64,000 nucleotides of DNA, taken from positions 1-64,000 of the forward strand of contig NZ_NWUX01000006.1 in the NCBI RefSeq assembly GCF_002374315.1. The letters run 5' to 3'. Position numbers and translations under genes: made by a program. Below, piece after piece: positions 26,162 to 34,550 of the stretch. Source of the stretch: Vreelandella nigrificans (GTDB taxonomy: Bacteria > Pseudomonadota > Gammaproteobacteria > Pseudomonadales > Halomonadaceae). Position 1 is the first letter of the stretch; every line of letters starts with the position of its first letter. The notes below the pieces were generated by a model that saw only the letters and a program-made list of their open reading frames with translations, was not told the DNA's origin and did not search any database.

Positions 26162-27388
26162 ATGGCGCTTCCATTGACTGATACCACCCGCCTCGACAAT
26201 ACCCTGGCGGTGATTCGCACTCTGCGTGAACAGGGGCCGGTGGCACGCATCGATCTAGGCGCACTCAATGGCATTAGCCCTGCTACCGTGACTTCTATTA
26301 GTGCGGAGTTACTTCAACAGGGCTTGATTACTGAGCGGCCGCCCGAAACACTCCGTCCCAGCGGTAGAGGCCGACCAAAAACCTTGATTGAACTCTCCCC
26401 CACTGCTGCCTGCGTGGTATGCGTCAAACTATCCATTAATGAGATTCAGCTGGTAGTGGGCGATTTCGCGGGCCAAATTCGCCATAGTGAATACCACACA
26501 GTGCCTACCTTAACGTTGAGTGCCAACGCTCTGGAAAGATTGCTGGAAGAGAAAATCAGCGCTGTTTGTGCGCAACAACTACAAAGTTTTCAACGCTTAG
26601 CAGGTATCTGCCTAGCAGTACAAGGGGTGGTGTCGTCGCATAGCGGTACAATTATCTGGTCACCTGCTTTAGGCTTGCGTAACGTGCCAATATCCGCTTG
26701 TTTAGCAGAACGTTTTCACTGCAGTGTACTGCTGGAGAACGATGCCAACTGCATTGCCAACCTACTAACGGCGCAACCCGCCTATGCGGATTGCCCCAAT
26801 TTGGTGGTCATTATGCTGGGCTATGGCATCGGTATGTCAGTGCTAATTAACGGCGAGCCATTTGTTGGTGCCAATGGCTCAGCAGCAGAGTTTGGGCATA
26901 GCAAATACCTTCCGAATGGTGCCCTATGTGCTTGTGGTCGCCGGGGTTGTATCGAGGCTTACGCTAGCGATTACGCTCTTTATCGAGCCGCAGTCAACCA
27001 TTTAGAGCTGCCGCCTGGCGATAGCGCCCACCCTTCAGAGCAGCAAATGCAGGCGCTGACGCAGCTTGCCCAACAGGGCAATCCAGAAGCCCAGCGCATC
27101 TATTCCGAAGCTGGCCAGGCACTCGGCTATGGTATCGCCAACGTATTGGCACTGTTCAACCCCGATTTAGTGATTATTACCGGCTCAGGAGTACGCGGCT
27201 TTGACGCCATGAAGGCCGCTATGCATAGCGCCATTGATGAAGCGCTGGTAACCGAGCTGATAGGTAATACACGCATCGAAAGCTACGCCTGGGATCGCGA
27301 TATGACCTGCATGGGTGGCATCGCAATGGCGCTACACGCCACCGATGCCCAAACGCTTTTAGATAGTCAAACCGCTAGGGAAGCCTAA
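26162..27388 (+). CDS. ROK family transcriptional regulator (XylR-type)
   Basis: A 408-residue sugar-responsive repressor. The N-terminus has a winged helix-turn-helix (VIRTLREQGPVARIDLGALNGISPATVTSISAELLQQGLI), followed by a ROK sugar-binding domain with an ENDANC segment, GYGIGMSVLINGE, the zinc motif CACGRRGCIEAY and a GHxxxxxxG-like EFGHSKYLPNG. It should control the divergent SDR-MFS-lactonase operon and perhaps the downstream genes. I chose the ATG at 26162; a TTG at 26087 would add 25 residues without conserved features. It is convergent with the arabinonate dehydratase gene, 11 bases between stops. Confidence 0.88.
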   Translation: MALPLTDTTRLDNTLAVIRTLREQGPVARIDLGALNGISPATVTSISAELLQQGLITERPPETLRPSGRGRPKTLIELSPTAACVVCVKLSINEIQLVVGDFAGQIRHSEYHTVPTLTLSANALERLLEEKISAVCAQQLQSFQRLAGICLAVQGVVSSHSGTIIWSPALGLRNVPISACLAERFHCSVLLENDANCIANLLTAQPAYADCPNLVVIMLGYGIGMSVLINGEPFVGANGSAAEFGHSKYLPNGALCACGRRGCIEAYASDYALYRAAVNHLELPPGDSAHPSEQQMQALTQLAQQGNPEAQRIYSEAGQALGYGIANVLALFNPDLVIITGSGVRGFDAMKAAMHSAIDEALVTELIGNTRIESYAWDRDMTCMGGIAMALHATDAQTLLDSQTAREA

Positions 27389-27399
27389 AGCGCAAAAAC

Positions 27400-29145
27400 T
27401 CAATGCGAATGACGCGGCACATCAGCCCCCCGGCAGCCGACCAGGAAGTCAAAATCACAGCCTTCGTCAGCCTGTAGCACACGTTCGATATAGAGCTGAC
27501 GGTAGCCACCCTGGCTAGCGATGAGCGTCGCAGCCGCGGAGGGGTCACTTTCGGCAAGCCGTGATGCGAGTTCTTCATCGCTGATATCGAGATGCAACCG
27601 GCCGCTTTCGCAGTCAAGCTCAATCCAGTCGCCGTTGCGTACCGCCGCTAGTGGGCCACCCGCGGCGGCCTCGGGCGCTACGTGTAGTACCACGGTGCCG
27701 TAGGCCGTGCCGCTCATGCGGGCATCAGAAATACGCACCATATCGGTAATCCCCTGGGCGAGGATTTTGGGCGGCAACCCCATATTGCCCACCTCCGCCA
27801 TGCCGTGATACCCCCGCGGCCCGCAGTGTTTCATGACCAGAATGTCGCTAGCTTCAACGTCCAAGTCCGGGTCGTTAATGCGCGCTTTGTAGTCGTCAAA
27901 ATCCTCAAACACCACGGCACGCCCCCGGTGCTGCATCAGTTCCGCCGTTGCTGCTGAGGGTTTTAGCACCGCGCCGTTAGGGGCTAAGTTGCCGCGCACT
28001 ACGCAGATGCCACCATCCGCCGTAAGGGGTTGATCCAGCGGACGAATCACTTCCTCGTTGTAAAGTGGCGCATCTTGAACGTTCTCCCATAGGGTTTTGC
28101 CGTTGACGGTGAGCGCGTTTTTAAAGGGCAACCGATCGGCCTCACCCAGGCGTTTGAGCACTGCAGGTAGGCCACCAGCGTAGTAGAACTCCTCCATCAG
28201 AAAACGCCCCGAGGGCTGTAGATCGACCACCGTGGGAGTGCCACGCCCTACCCGGCTCCAGTCATCCAGGGTGAGATCGACGCCGATGCGCCCGGCAATC
28301 GCCTTGAGATGAATCACCGCATTAGTCGAGCCGCCGATAGCAGCGTTAGTGCGAATGGCATTATCGAAGGCTTCCTTAGTAAGGATTTTGGACAGACGCA
28401 GGTCCTCGTTGACCATTTCGACAATCCGGTTGCCCGAGAGGTGGGCAAGCACGTAGCGGCGAGAGTCCACCGCAGGGATGGCGGCATTGTGAGGTAGCGA
28501 GGTGCCCAGCGCTTCGGCCATACAGGCCATGGTAGAGGCGGTGCCCATAGTGTTGCAGGTACCGGCGGAGCGGGACATACCGGCCTCAGCAGCCATAAAG
28601 TCGTGAAGTGAAATTTCACCCGCCTTGACCTGCTCGGAGAGCTGCCATACCGCGGTGCCGGAACCGATATCCTTACCTTTATGCTTACCGTTGAGCATTG
28701 GCCCTCCGGACACCACGATAGTGGGGATATCGCAGCTCGCCGCGCCCATCAGCAGCGCGGGGGTAGTTTTATCACAGCCCACCAGCAGCACTACTGCATC
28801 AATCGGGTTACCGCGAATGGCTTCTTCCACATCCATACTGGCTAAATTGCGCGTAAACATTGCCGTAGGCCGCAGGTTGGATTCACCGTTAGAGAAGACC
28901 GGAAACTCCACTGGGTAGCCGCCCGCCTCCAACACGCCCTTCTTAACGTGTTCTGCCAACTTACGAAAATGCGCGTTGCAGGGGGTTAATTCCGACCATG
29001 TATTGCAAATACCGATAATCGGCTTGCCCTGAAATTCATGGTCGGGAATCCCCTGATTTTTCATCCAACTACGGTACATAAAGCCGTTTTTATCGGTAGT
29101 GCCAAACCATTGGGCAGAACGTAAAGGGCGCTGGCGATCAGACAT
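27400..29145 (-). CDS. L-arabinonate dehydratase (IlvD/Edd family)
   Basis: Fe-S dehydratase of 581 residues that would remove water from L-arabinonate to give 2-dehydro-3-deoxy-L-arabinonate. Cluster cysteines are in SELTPCNAH (near residue 56), VGCDKTTPA (near 124) and [12 protein letters not shown] (near 198); the metal/substrate lysine region and PNGAVLKPS and SDARMSGTAYGTVVLH are typical of the pentonate dehydratase group (rhizobial L-arabinonate dehydratase). Length 580 fits that group; the second dehydratase at 47286 is closer to XylD. It follows araFGH on the same strand, 57 bases after araH. Confidence 0.87.
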   Translation of the reverse strand: MSDRQRPLRSAQWFGTTDKNGFMYRSWMKNQGIPDHEFQGKPIIGICNTWSELTPCNAHFRKLAEHVKKGVLEAGGYPVEFPVFSNGESNLRPTAMFTRNLASMDVEEAIRGNPIDAVVLLVGCDKTTPALLMGAASCDIPTIVVSGGPMLNGKHKGKDIGSGTAVWQLSEQVKAGEISLHDFMAAEAGMSRSAGTCNTMGTASTMACMAEALGTSLPHNAAIPAVDSRRYVLAHLSGNRIVEMVNEDLRLSKILTKEAFDNAIRTNAAIGGSTNAVIHLKAIAGRIGVDLTLDDWSRVGRGTPTVVDLQPSGRFLMEEFYYAGGLPAVLKRLGEADRLPFKNALTVNGKTLWENVQDAPLYNEEVIRPLDQPLTADGGICVVRGNLAPNGAVLKPSAATAELMQHRGRAVVFEDFDDYKARINDPDLDVEASDILVMKHCGPRGYHGMAEVGNMGLPPKILAQGITDMVRISDARMSGTAYGTVVLHVAPEAAAGGPLAAVRNGDWIELDCESGRLHLDISDEELASRLAESDPSAAATLIASQGGYRQLYIERVLQADEGCDFDFLVGCRGADVPRHSH

Positions 29146-29202
29146 AGGAAGACTCCGTACAAACCAAGAAATTAATGAAAAGAGAAAAGAGAGGCATGGG
29201 CC

Positions 29203-30213
29203 TCAGGCCCGCTGACGGCGGTTCTGTTTCCAGCGATCAAACATCACCGCCAGCAGCAGAATCGCGCCACGCACCAAGTATTGGTAAAAGGTCGGAACGT
29301 TGAGCAGGCCCATGGCGTTCTGTACACAACCCATGATCAGCACCCCAACCAAGACGCCGGTTATCGTGGCAACACCGCCAGACAACGCCACACCGCCCAG
29401 CACACAGGCGGAGATAACCGCCAGCTCCAAGCCCATGGAGGTGTTGGGATCACCTAATCCCATACGTGACGCCAGCAGCACACCAACCACACCCGCGACG
29501 ACTCCCTGTAGGCCGAAGACAATCACTTTAAGGCGCTGGACATTAACCCCTGCCAGCGCAGCGGCTTCCGAGTTTCCTCCCGTGGCCAGCACGTTGCGGC
29601 CAAAGGCAGTCATATTGAGCACCACGCCGAAGATCACAAAGCAGGCCAGCATGGTCCATACCGGCAGGGTTAGACCAAGAAACGAGGCGCTGCCCAGATC
29701 AAAGAAGCCTGGCACGGTAATCATCACCGCGTCGCCACCGGAGGTGATGTAGGCGAGCCCACGCACAAACTCCATGGCGGCCAGGGTCGCAATTAGTGAG
29801 TTAATACCGAACTTGGCAATCACCAAGCCGTTAAATACCCCCACCGCGCCACCGGCCAAGACGCCTCCCATCACGCCGATAAATACACTCCCAGAGGTAG
29901 AGGTCACCACGGCAGCCACCACCCCGGCAAAAGCCACCGTAGACGCTACTGAGAGATCAACCTCGCCTAGCGCCAGCACCAGCATCATGGTGGTTGCCAA
30001 GCTGCCGATCAGGGTGATCGATAGCAGTAGCCCAACCATATTGCGGCCGGTCAGAAAGCCGGGGATAAATACCGCTAGTGCCACAAACAGCAGTAAGAAA
30101 ATCGCGATCAGACCTGATGTATCCAGTAGCGTGCGTAGTGGCTTGATAAGCCCCTGGCGCCCCGCCGGGCGGGCAGGCAATGTCTTGCCTTGGGCTGCAT
30201 TGTTAGTTGTCAT
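29203..30213 (-). CDS. araH: L-arabinose ABC transporter permease
   Basis: A 336-residue CUT2-family membrane permease with about nine hydrophobic segments and the family signature region AALAGVNVQRLKVIVFGLQGVVAGVVGVLLASRMGLGDP, then GLELAVISACVLGGVALSGG. With AraG and AraF it forms a ribose/arabinose-type importer. I chose the ATG at 30213 with AGGACAACC upstream. The frame remains open to a TTG at 30330 through a 15-base tandem repeat coding for Lys/Leu-rich KNKLL units, which probably is leader RNA rather than protein. Confidence 0.9.
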   Translation of the reverse strand: MTTNNAAQGKTLPARPAGRQGLIKPLRTLLDTSGLIAIFLLLFVALAVFIPGFLTGRNMVGLLLSITLIGSLATTMMLVLALGEVDLSVASTVAFAGVVAAVVTSTSGSVFIGVMGGVLAGGAVGVFNGLVIAKFGINSLIATLAAMEFVRGLAYITSGGDAVMITVPGFFDLGSASFLGLTLPVWTMLACFVIFGVVLNMTAFGRNVLATGGNSEAAALAGVNVQRLKVIVFGLQGVVAGVVGVLLASRMGLGDPNTSMGLELAVISACVLGGVALSGGVATITGVLVGVLIMGCVQNAMGLLNVPTFYQYLVRGAILLLAVMFDRWKQNRRQRA

Positions 30214-30226
30214 AATGGTTGTCCTG

Positions 30227-30301
30227 AGCTTTTTCTTTAAGAGCTTGTTCTTTAAGAGCTTGTTCTTTAAGAGCTTGTTTCTTTTAAGAGCGCGTTCTTT
30301 T
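30227..30301 (-). repeat. 15-base tandem repeat in the araG-araH spacer
   Basis: On the plus strand AGCTTGTTCTTTAAG is repeated at 30242-30256 and 30257-30271, with degenerate copies at 30227-30241, 30272-30288 and 30289-30301. On the mRNA strand the units contain AAGAACAA (30245-30252, 30260-30267) and AAGAAAAA (30230-30237), which match AAnAAnAA. The array therefore looks like a cluster of Hfq/Crc-type sites in front of araH. The unit length is a multiple of three and keeps the frame open. Confidence 0.8.
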
Positions 30302-30330
30302 ACGTGAGGGAGTCCTGAGAAAATGCCCAA

Positions 30331-31824
30331 TTAGGCGGGAAGTGCTAGCCCCAGCAGGCGCTCCGGGGTGGCAGATTCCCGTGGTACGACCTCCACCAGC
30401 GCCCCATCACGCATTACCGCGATGCGGTCACAAATGGAGCTGACTTCGGCAAGGTCGCTGGAGATCACCACCACGCTTTTACCCTGCTCAGCCAAATCGT
30501 AGAGCAGCGCGTAAATATCCCGCCGCGCCCCTACGTCAATGCCTCGGGTCGGCTCATCCATTACGAACAGATCAATCTCTTCAGAGAGCCAGCGGGCCAG
30601 GATCACCTTCTGCTGATTACCCCCAGAGAGCTTGCCGATGGGTGCCCGGGGGCCCGGCGTTTTAACGCTGAGCTGCTGGATATAGGCTTCTGCATTGCGC
30701 CGCTCCCGGCCAGGATGGCGGAATACACCCCAGCGTTTGAAAAAGCGTCGACAGCTGATATTGAGGTTATCGGCCACGCTGGCGACGGGAAAAATCCCTT
30801 GGGATTTGCGATCCTCCGGGCACATGGCAATCCCCGCGCGGATGGCTTCACCGGGGCTCTTAAAGCGCCGCGATTCGCCGTTGAAGGTCACATTGCCCGC
30901 TTTGGGTGACTCAACACCGCAAACCAAACGCAGCAGCTCGCTGCGCCCGGCGCCGACCAAACCAAATAACCCAAACACTTCACCGCGTTTGACGGAAAAA
31001 CTGACCGGTGCTTTTAGCCCACGCCCCTGAATGCCCTCCACGTTCAAGACAACATCGCCCTGCTCACGGGGGCGATAGCCGTACACATCGTCAATATCGC
31101 GACCGACCATTTCGCTAACCAGTAGATCGTGATTTAGCGCCGACATATCCTCATGGGTACGGATATGTTTGCCATCGCGAAAAATCGTCACCGCATCACA
31201 CATCTCAAATACTTCTTCCATGCGATGGGTGACATAGAGCACCACCCGGCCTTCATCACGCAGCCGTTTGACAATACGCTTAAGCTGGCGAATTTCCTGA
31301 ATAGAGAGGCTGCTGGTGGGTTCATCAAAGGCAATGACCTTGGCGTCGCGTAGCAGCGCTCGACCAATTTCGATCATCTGCTGCTGGCCAATGGAAAGCT
31401 CGCGCACCTTGGTGGAGGGGTGAATCGCTCCCTCTCCTAGGTCGGCTAGGATCGCCAACGCTTTCTCGCGCAGCTTACGACGGTTAATAAATCCACTCCG
31501 TGTCGGCAGCTGACCGAGCAGCAGGTTCTCAGCCACCGACATATTGGGCGAGAGTGTCAGCTCCTGGTAAATGATGGCCACCCCTTCACGCAGCGCTTCG
31601 CGAGCATTACTAAACACATGGCGCTGACCATTGATCCAGAGCGCCCCTTCAGCAACGCGATTGACGCCACTAAGTACTTTGAGGAGGGTAGATTTACCCG
31701 CCCCATTCTCGCCCATTAAGGCATGCACCTGACCGGCGTGAGCAGAGAAACTCACCCCATCCAGCGCGCGCACGCCGGGGAAGACAACGCTAATCGCGTC
31801 GAAACGTAGATATGGATCAGACAT
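30331..31824 (-). CDS. araG: L-arabinose ABC transporter ATP-binding protein
   Basis: A 497-residue ATPase with two tandem ABC domains, as in AraG/RbsA/MglA. Domain 1 has Walker A GENGAGKST near residue 38, ELSIGQQQMIEI and DEPTSSLS; domain 2 has a degenerate Walker A GLVGAGRSE near 288, KLSGGNQQKVILARWL and DEPTRGIDVGA. It energises import through AraH in the inner membrane. It lies between araF (40 bases upstream) and araH (117 bases downstream, containing a tandem repeat). Confidence 0.92.
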   Translation of the reverse strand: MSDPYLRFDAISVVFPGVRALDGVSFSAHAGQVHALMGENGAGKSTLLKVLSGVNRVAEGALWINGQRHVFSNAREALREGVAIIYQELTLSPNMSVAENLLLGQLPTRSGFINRRKLREKALAILADLGEGAIHPSTKVRELSIGQQQMIEIGRALLRDAKVIAFDEPTSSLSIQEIRQLKRIVKRLRDEGRVVLYVTHRMEEVFEMCDAVTIFRDGKHIRTHEDMSALNHDLLVSEMVGRDIDDVYGYRPREQGDVVLNVEGIQGRGLKAPVSFSVKRGEVFGLFGLVGAGRSELLRLVCGVESPKAGNVTFNGESRRFKSPGEAIRAGIAMCPEDRKSQGIFPVASVADNLNISCRRFFKRWGVFRHPGRERRNAEAYIQQLSVKTPGPRAPIGKLSGGNQQKVILARWLSEEIDLFVMDEPTRGIDVGARRDIYALLYDLAEQGKSVVVISSDLAEVSSICDRIAVMRDGALVEVVPRESATPERLLGLALPA

Positions 31825-31864
31825 GATTGAAAACCTCCGGCAGACAGCCCTTCACAGTTGGCCG

Positions 31865-32860
31865 TTACAAGCCAAGCGCTTCACGCACATCTTCCCAGTT
31901 GTCACGTGTCATTAACGTGCCGGAGGTCTCGGTATTCGCCGCTGGCTCTTGATTTTCAGCAATCCAGTGGTAGAGGTCTTCGGCTGTCTGACGGCCATGC
32001 ATGGTGGAGCTAACCGCCACGGTGCCGTGAAAGCCTGTGGGATTATTGCGGGAGAACTCAGCAAAGGCAGCGCCCGAGCCATTAATCCCGACGCCGATCA
32101 CATTTTCTGCTGCTAGACCGTACTGCTCAGTTGCTCTAACGCCGCCGAGGACGCTCTCCTCATTCAGGGCATAGATAATCCAGTGCTCATACTCCCCACG
32201 CTGGGAAAGGACAGGTGATGCGGCTGAAAAGGCCCCGCTGGTATCGGTGCTCTGTTGGGGAGCATCAAAAATATTAGCTTCCGGAAATCCTGACGCTAGC
32301 AGTGCTTGGGTGGCGCCATCCGTACGCTCTACCGCGGTAGGTAGCTCGTTGTTGGTAATACGCAGTGCGGCGACTTCCTCAGGGTTCCAGCCACGCGCTT
32401 CCATTTCGGCGGCAATCGCCTCACCGACCTGCTGACCGATTTTGGTTCCCGACATGCCCAGGTGTGGCACGCCCTCCATCGGCTCGCCACTGGAAGTCAC
32501 AAACTGATCATCCACAGTGATCACCTTCATACCGTACTGCTCGGCACGGTTCATGATGGCAGGCCCAAGGCGCACATCCGGCGGACAAATCACAAACCCT
32601 TGGGCCCCTTGGGCGTAGAGGTTATCAATGGCACTAAGCACTTCCTGACCGTCCTTGCCGCTCAGGCGCACAACGTCAAAGCCAAGCTCTTCACCACGCT
32701 CGGTGGCCGCTCGCTGCTCGTTAATGAACCAAGCCTGCTCGGGTTGCTTAACGATAAAGCCAATTTTCACACCGTCTTCCTGCGCCTGCACTGGGCCCAA
32801 AGAAGCCAGCATAATGGCGCTGCCTAGCGCTAAACGGGTAAACACTGTCGTCAATCTCAT
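31865..32860 (-). CDS. araF: L-arabinose-binding periplasmic protein
   Basis: A 331-residue substrate-binding protein with a signal peptide of about 26 residues (cleavage VQAQ-EDG). The mature part matches AraF closely in ligand-site blocks: IGFIVKQPEQAWF, FVICPPD, MKVITVDDQF, NNELPTA, ALNEESVLGGVRATEQYG and GVGINGSGAA. It delivers L-arabinose (AraF also binds D-galactose weakly) to AraGH. The leader has AATAACAACAAC about 25 bases before the start. First gene of the araFGH-dehydratase operon. Confidence 0.92.
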   Translation of the reverse strand: MRLTTVFTRLALGSAIMLASLGPVQAQEDGVKIGFIVKQPEQAWFINEQRAATERGEELGFDVVRLSGKDGQEVLSAIDNLYAQGAQGFVICPPDVRLGPAIMNRAEQYGMKVITVDDQFVTSSGEPMEGVPHLGMSGTKIGQQVGEAIAAEMEARGWNPEEVAALRITNNELPTAVERTDGATQALLASGFPEANIFDAPQQSTDTSGAFSAASPVLSQRGEYEHWIIYALNEESVLGGVRATEQYGLAAENVIGVGINGSGAAFAEFSRNNPTGFHGTVAVSSTMHGRQTAEDLYHWIAENQEPAANTETSGTLMTRDNWEDVREALGL

Positions 32861-32884
32861 TGTTATACTCCTGCTATTTTTAGC

Positions 32885-32896
32885 GTTGTTGTTATT
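32885..32896 (-). promoter_or_regulatory. AAnAAnAA motif before araF
   Basis: The minus strand reads AATAACAACAAC 25 bases upstream of the araF start codon, just before AGCAGGAG. Four consecutive AAn triplets fit the Hfq/Crc target motif of Pseudomonas. Confidence 0.55.
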
Positions 32897-32930
32897 GCTA
32901 GCTCAGTCTTTTATTACGAACCCTTTGGGG

Positions 32931-34154
32931 TTATGACTCAAAATCCTGTTGTGCCGAAAAGCGGTACACCGTACGCGAGCGGTATGTATCGCCTGGCGCT
33001 AGGATCGTGCTGGGAAACGCCTCTTGATTGGGAGAGTCGGGGTAGTGCTGGGTTTCCAACGCAAAGCCGGAACGATGTCCATAGGCCTGGCCCTGTTTCC
33101 CAGTCAGGTCGCCGTTAAGAAAGTTGCCGGAGTAGAACTGGATCGCGGGTTCGGTGGTGGTGATTTCCACCATGCGCCCACTTTGCGGTTCCCATACCTT
33201 AGCCGCCACGACAAGCGCATCCGCTGCCGCGTCACCGCGAGCAAGCACAAAGTTATGGTCATAACCACCGCCAAACGTGAGCTGCTCGTTGTCCTGCTCA
33301 ATCCGTTCACCGATTGGCGTGGCTTGGGTAAAGTCGAAAGGCGTGTCTTTTACCGATCGGATCTCGCCGGTAGGAATCAGGGTGTCGTTAACCGGGGTGA
33401 ACTCAGGGGCGTTGATCATCAGCTGATGATCAAGAATGGTATCGCTACCCTCTCCTTTTAAGTTGAAGTAGCTATGCTGGGTAAGGTTCACGGGGGTGGC
33501 TTTGTCGGTTACCGCCCGATAATCAACCACCAGTTCATCATCATCGGTTAGCGTATAGGTAACTTCGCTCTCCAGCCTGCCGGGGTAGCCCTCTTCGCCG
33601 TCCTCACTGGTATAGCGTAATACCAAGCCGGTACCTGCTTCACTCTCAAACGGCTCAGCTTGCCACAGTACTTTGTCGAAACCCTGCTGACCGCCGTGCA
33701 AATGATTGCTGCCATCGTTAGCCGCCAATGCGTACTGCTCCCCATCTAGGGAGAACTGCCCATTGGCGATGCGATTCCCGTAACGCCCAATAATGGCACC
33801 GAAGTAGGGATTAGACTGGAGATAATCATCGGAGAGATATGCCTCTAGAGAGTCGAAACCCAGTGCAATATCCTCAAACTCACCGGCTATGTTGGGAGTT
33901 TTCAGCGACAGGATGATGCCGCCATAGTTGGTCACCCGCAATTCGATACCATTGGCATTGGTGAATTGATAAACATCGACCTGACGGCCATCAGGCAAGT
34001 GGCCAAACACCGACCTCTCTACGCCATTTTTAGCGCCACTATCAGCGGCCGTGGCAGTTTGCGCATGAGTTGCATTAAACATCAGTAAAGCCAACCCGGC
34101 GCTCAGCAGCATTTTTGACCCAACATCATGTTTTTGGGCGTATATGAGCGGCAT
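32931..34154 (-). CDS. galM: Aldose 1-epimerase, exported
   Basis: Mutarotase of 407 residues that interconverts alpha and beta anomers of aldoses. Family blocks are GGIILSLKTP, FGAIIGRYGNRIANG, SNHLHGGQQGFDKVLW (catalytic His), VNLTQHSYFNLKG (catalytic His) and ALETQHYPDSPNQ (catalytic Glu). An N-terminal hydrophobic segment (MLLSAGLALLMFNATHAQ) is a signal peptide, so it acts in the periplasm, next to AraF and the porin. Start at ATG 34154 has AGGAG seven bases upstream; initiation at the internal Met of SKMLLS would give a more normal signal peptide. It is divergent from a LysR remnant. Confidence 0.9.
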   Translation of the reverse strand: MPLIYAQKHDVGSKMLLSAGLALLMFNATHAQTATAADSGAKNGVERSVFGHLPDGRQVDVYQFTNANGIELRVTNYGGIILSLKTPNIAGEFEDIALGFDSLEAYLSDDYLQSNPYFGAIIGRYGNRIANGQFSLDGEQYALAANDGSNHLHGGQQGFDKVLWQAEPFESEAGTGLVLRYTSEDGEEGYPGRLESEVTYTLTDDDELVVDYRAVTDKATPVNLTQHSYFNLKGEGSDTILDHQLMINAPEFTPVNDTLIPTGEIRSVKDTPFDFTQATPIGERIEQDNEQLTFGGGYDHNFVLARGDAAADALVVAAKVWEPQSGRMVEITTTEPAIQFYSGNFLNGDLTGKQGQAYGHRSGFALETQHYPDSPNQEAFPSTILAPGDTYRSRTVYRFSAQQDFES

Positions 34155-34177
34155 CACTTTTCTCCTGATAGGGCATC

Positions 34178-34186
34178 ATTATTGTT
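34178..34186 (-). promoter_or_regulatory. AAnAAnAA motif before galM
   Basis: The minus strand reads AACAATAAT 24 bases before the galM start, close to the AGGAG ribosome binding site. Assignment as an Hfq/Crc target is by motif only. Confidence 0.4.
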
Positions 34187-34213
34187 ATGGCAGTGTCGTT
34201 ATTACAGTCCTTA

Positions 34214-34250
34214 CAGTAGAGAATTCCGCCATAACCAACAAATATACAAA
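34214..34250. promoter_or_regulatory. Conserved 37-base element, copy A (galM side)
   Basis: This stretch matches 43483-43519 in 33 of 37 positions by my count, although both are non-coding. Both copies lie about 55-90 bases upstream of a LysR start codon and between divergent genes. It is a candidate LysR-type binding site. It contains CATAACCAAC and AATATACAAA unchanged in both copies. Confidence 0.6.
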
Positions 34251-34303
34251 TACGTCATGATCAATACACTTTTATATATCAACAACACCGCAAGGCTTAT
34301 TCC

Positions 34304-34470
34304 ATGGGCGTTCTTGACGAGAAAGAGTTTCGAGACGTGAGACTAAAGTTGCGACGTTTTCAGCTATTTTTAGCGCTGGATGGGGAGCTAAACCTACTTC
34401 GTATAGCAGTTCAGCCTATCAGCCAGCTACCGCACCTAGGCTAATTAAAGAGCTAAAGGCCGTCTCATAA
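34304..34470 (+). pseudogene. Truncated, frameshifted LysR-type regulator remnant
   Basis: The frame from ATG 34304 gives MGVLDEKEFRDVRLKLRRF then QLFLALDGELNLLRIA, a clear copy of the start of the intact LysR gene at 43573 (DVRLKLRHFQLFLALD, RNLHRAA). After that a one-base shift is needed to continue with YQPATAPRLIKELKAVS, the recognition-helix region, and a stop follows at 34468. The effector domain is absent. The upstream non-coding region is also shared with the intact copy, so this is a decayed duplicate, not a chance match. Confidence 0.85.
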
Positions 34471-34497
34471 AAAAGGCGCCCATCACTGCTGGGCACC
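34469..34497 (-). terminator. Terminator of the porin gene
   Basis: On the minus strand GGTGCCCA and TGGGCGCC pair (one G-T wobble) around a seven-base loop and are followed by six T. It lies about 55 bases after the porin stop and overlaps the end of the LysR remnant. Confidence 0.85.
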
Positions 34498-34550
34498 AAG
34501 AATCGAAACAGCGCGCGAACTAGCTCCTTCTACCTGGGCTTGCGGGTCTA

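Noticed and set aside
30227-30301. Repeats resembling a CRISPR array
   Set aside because: The units are 15 bases, directly adjacent without spacers and degenerate, with no cas genes; this is a simple tandem repeat.
29300-30307. Two long plus-strand frames opposite araH
   Set aside because: They are low-complexity Ala/Pro/Thr/Ser shadow frames of a membrane-protein gene with high GC third positions, without starts or motifs.
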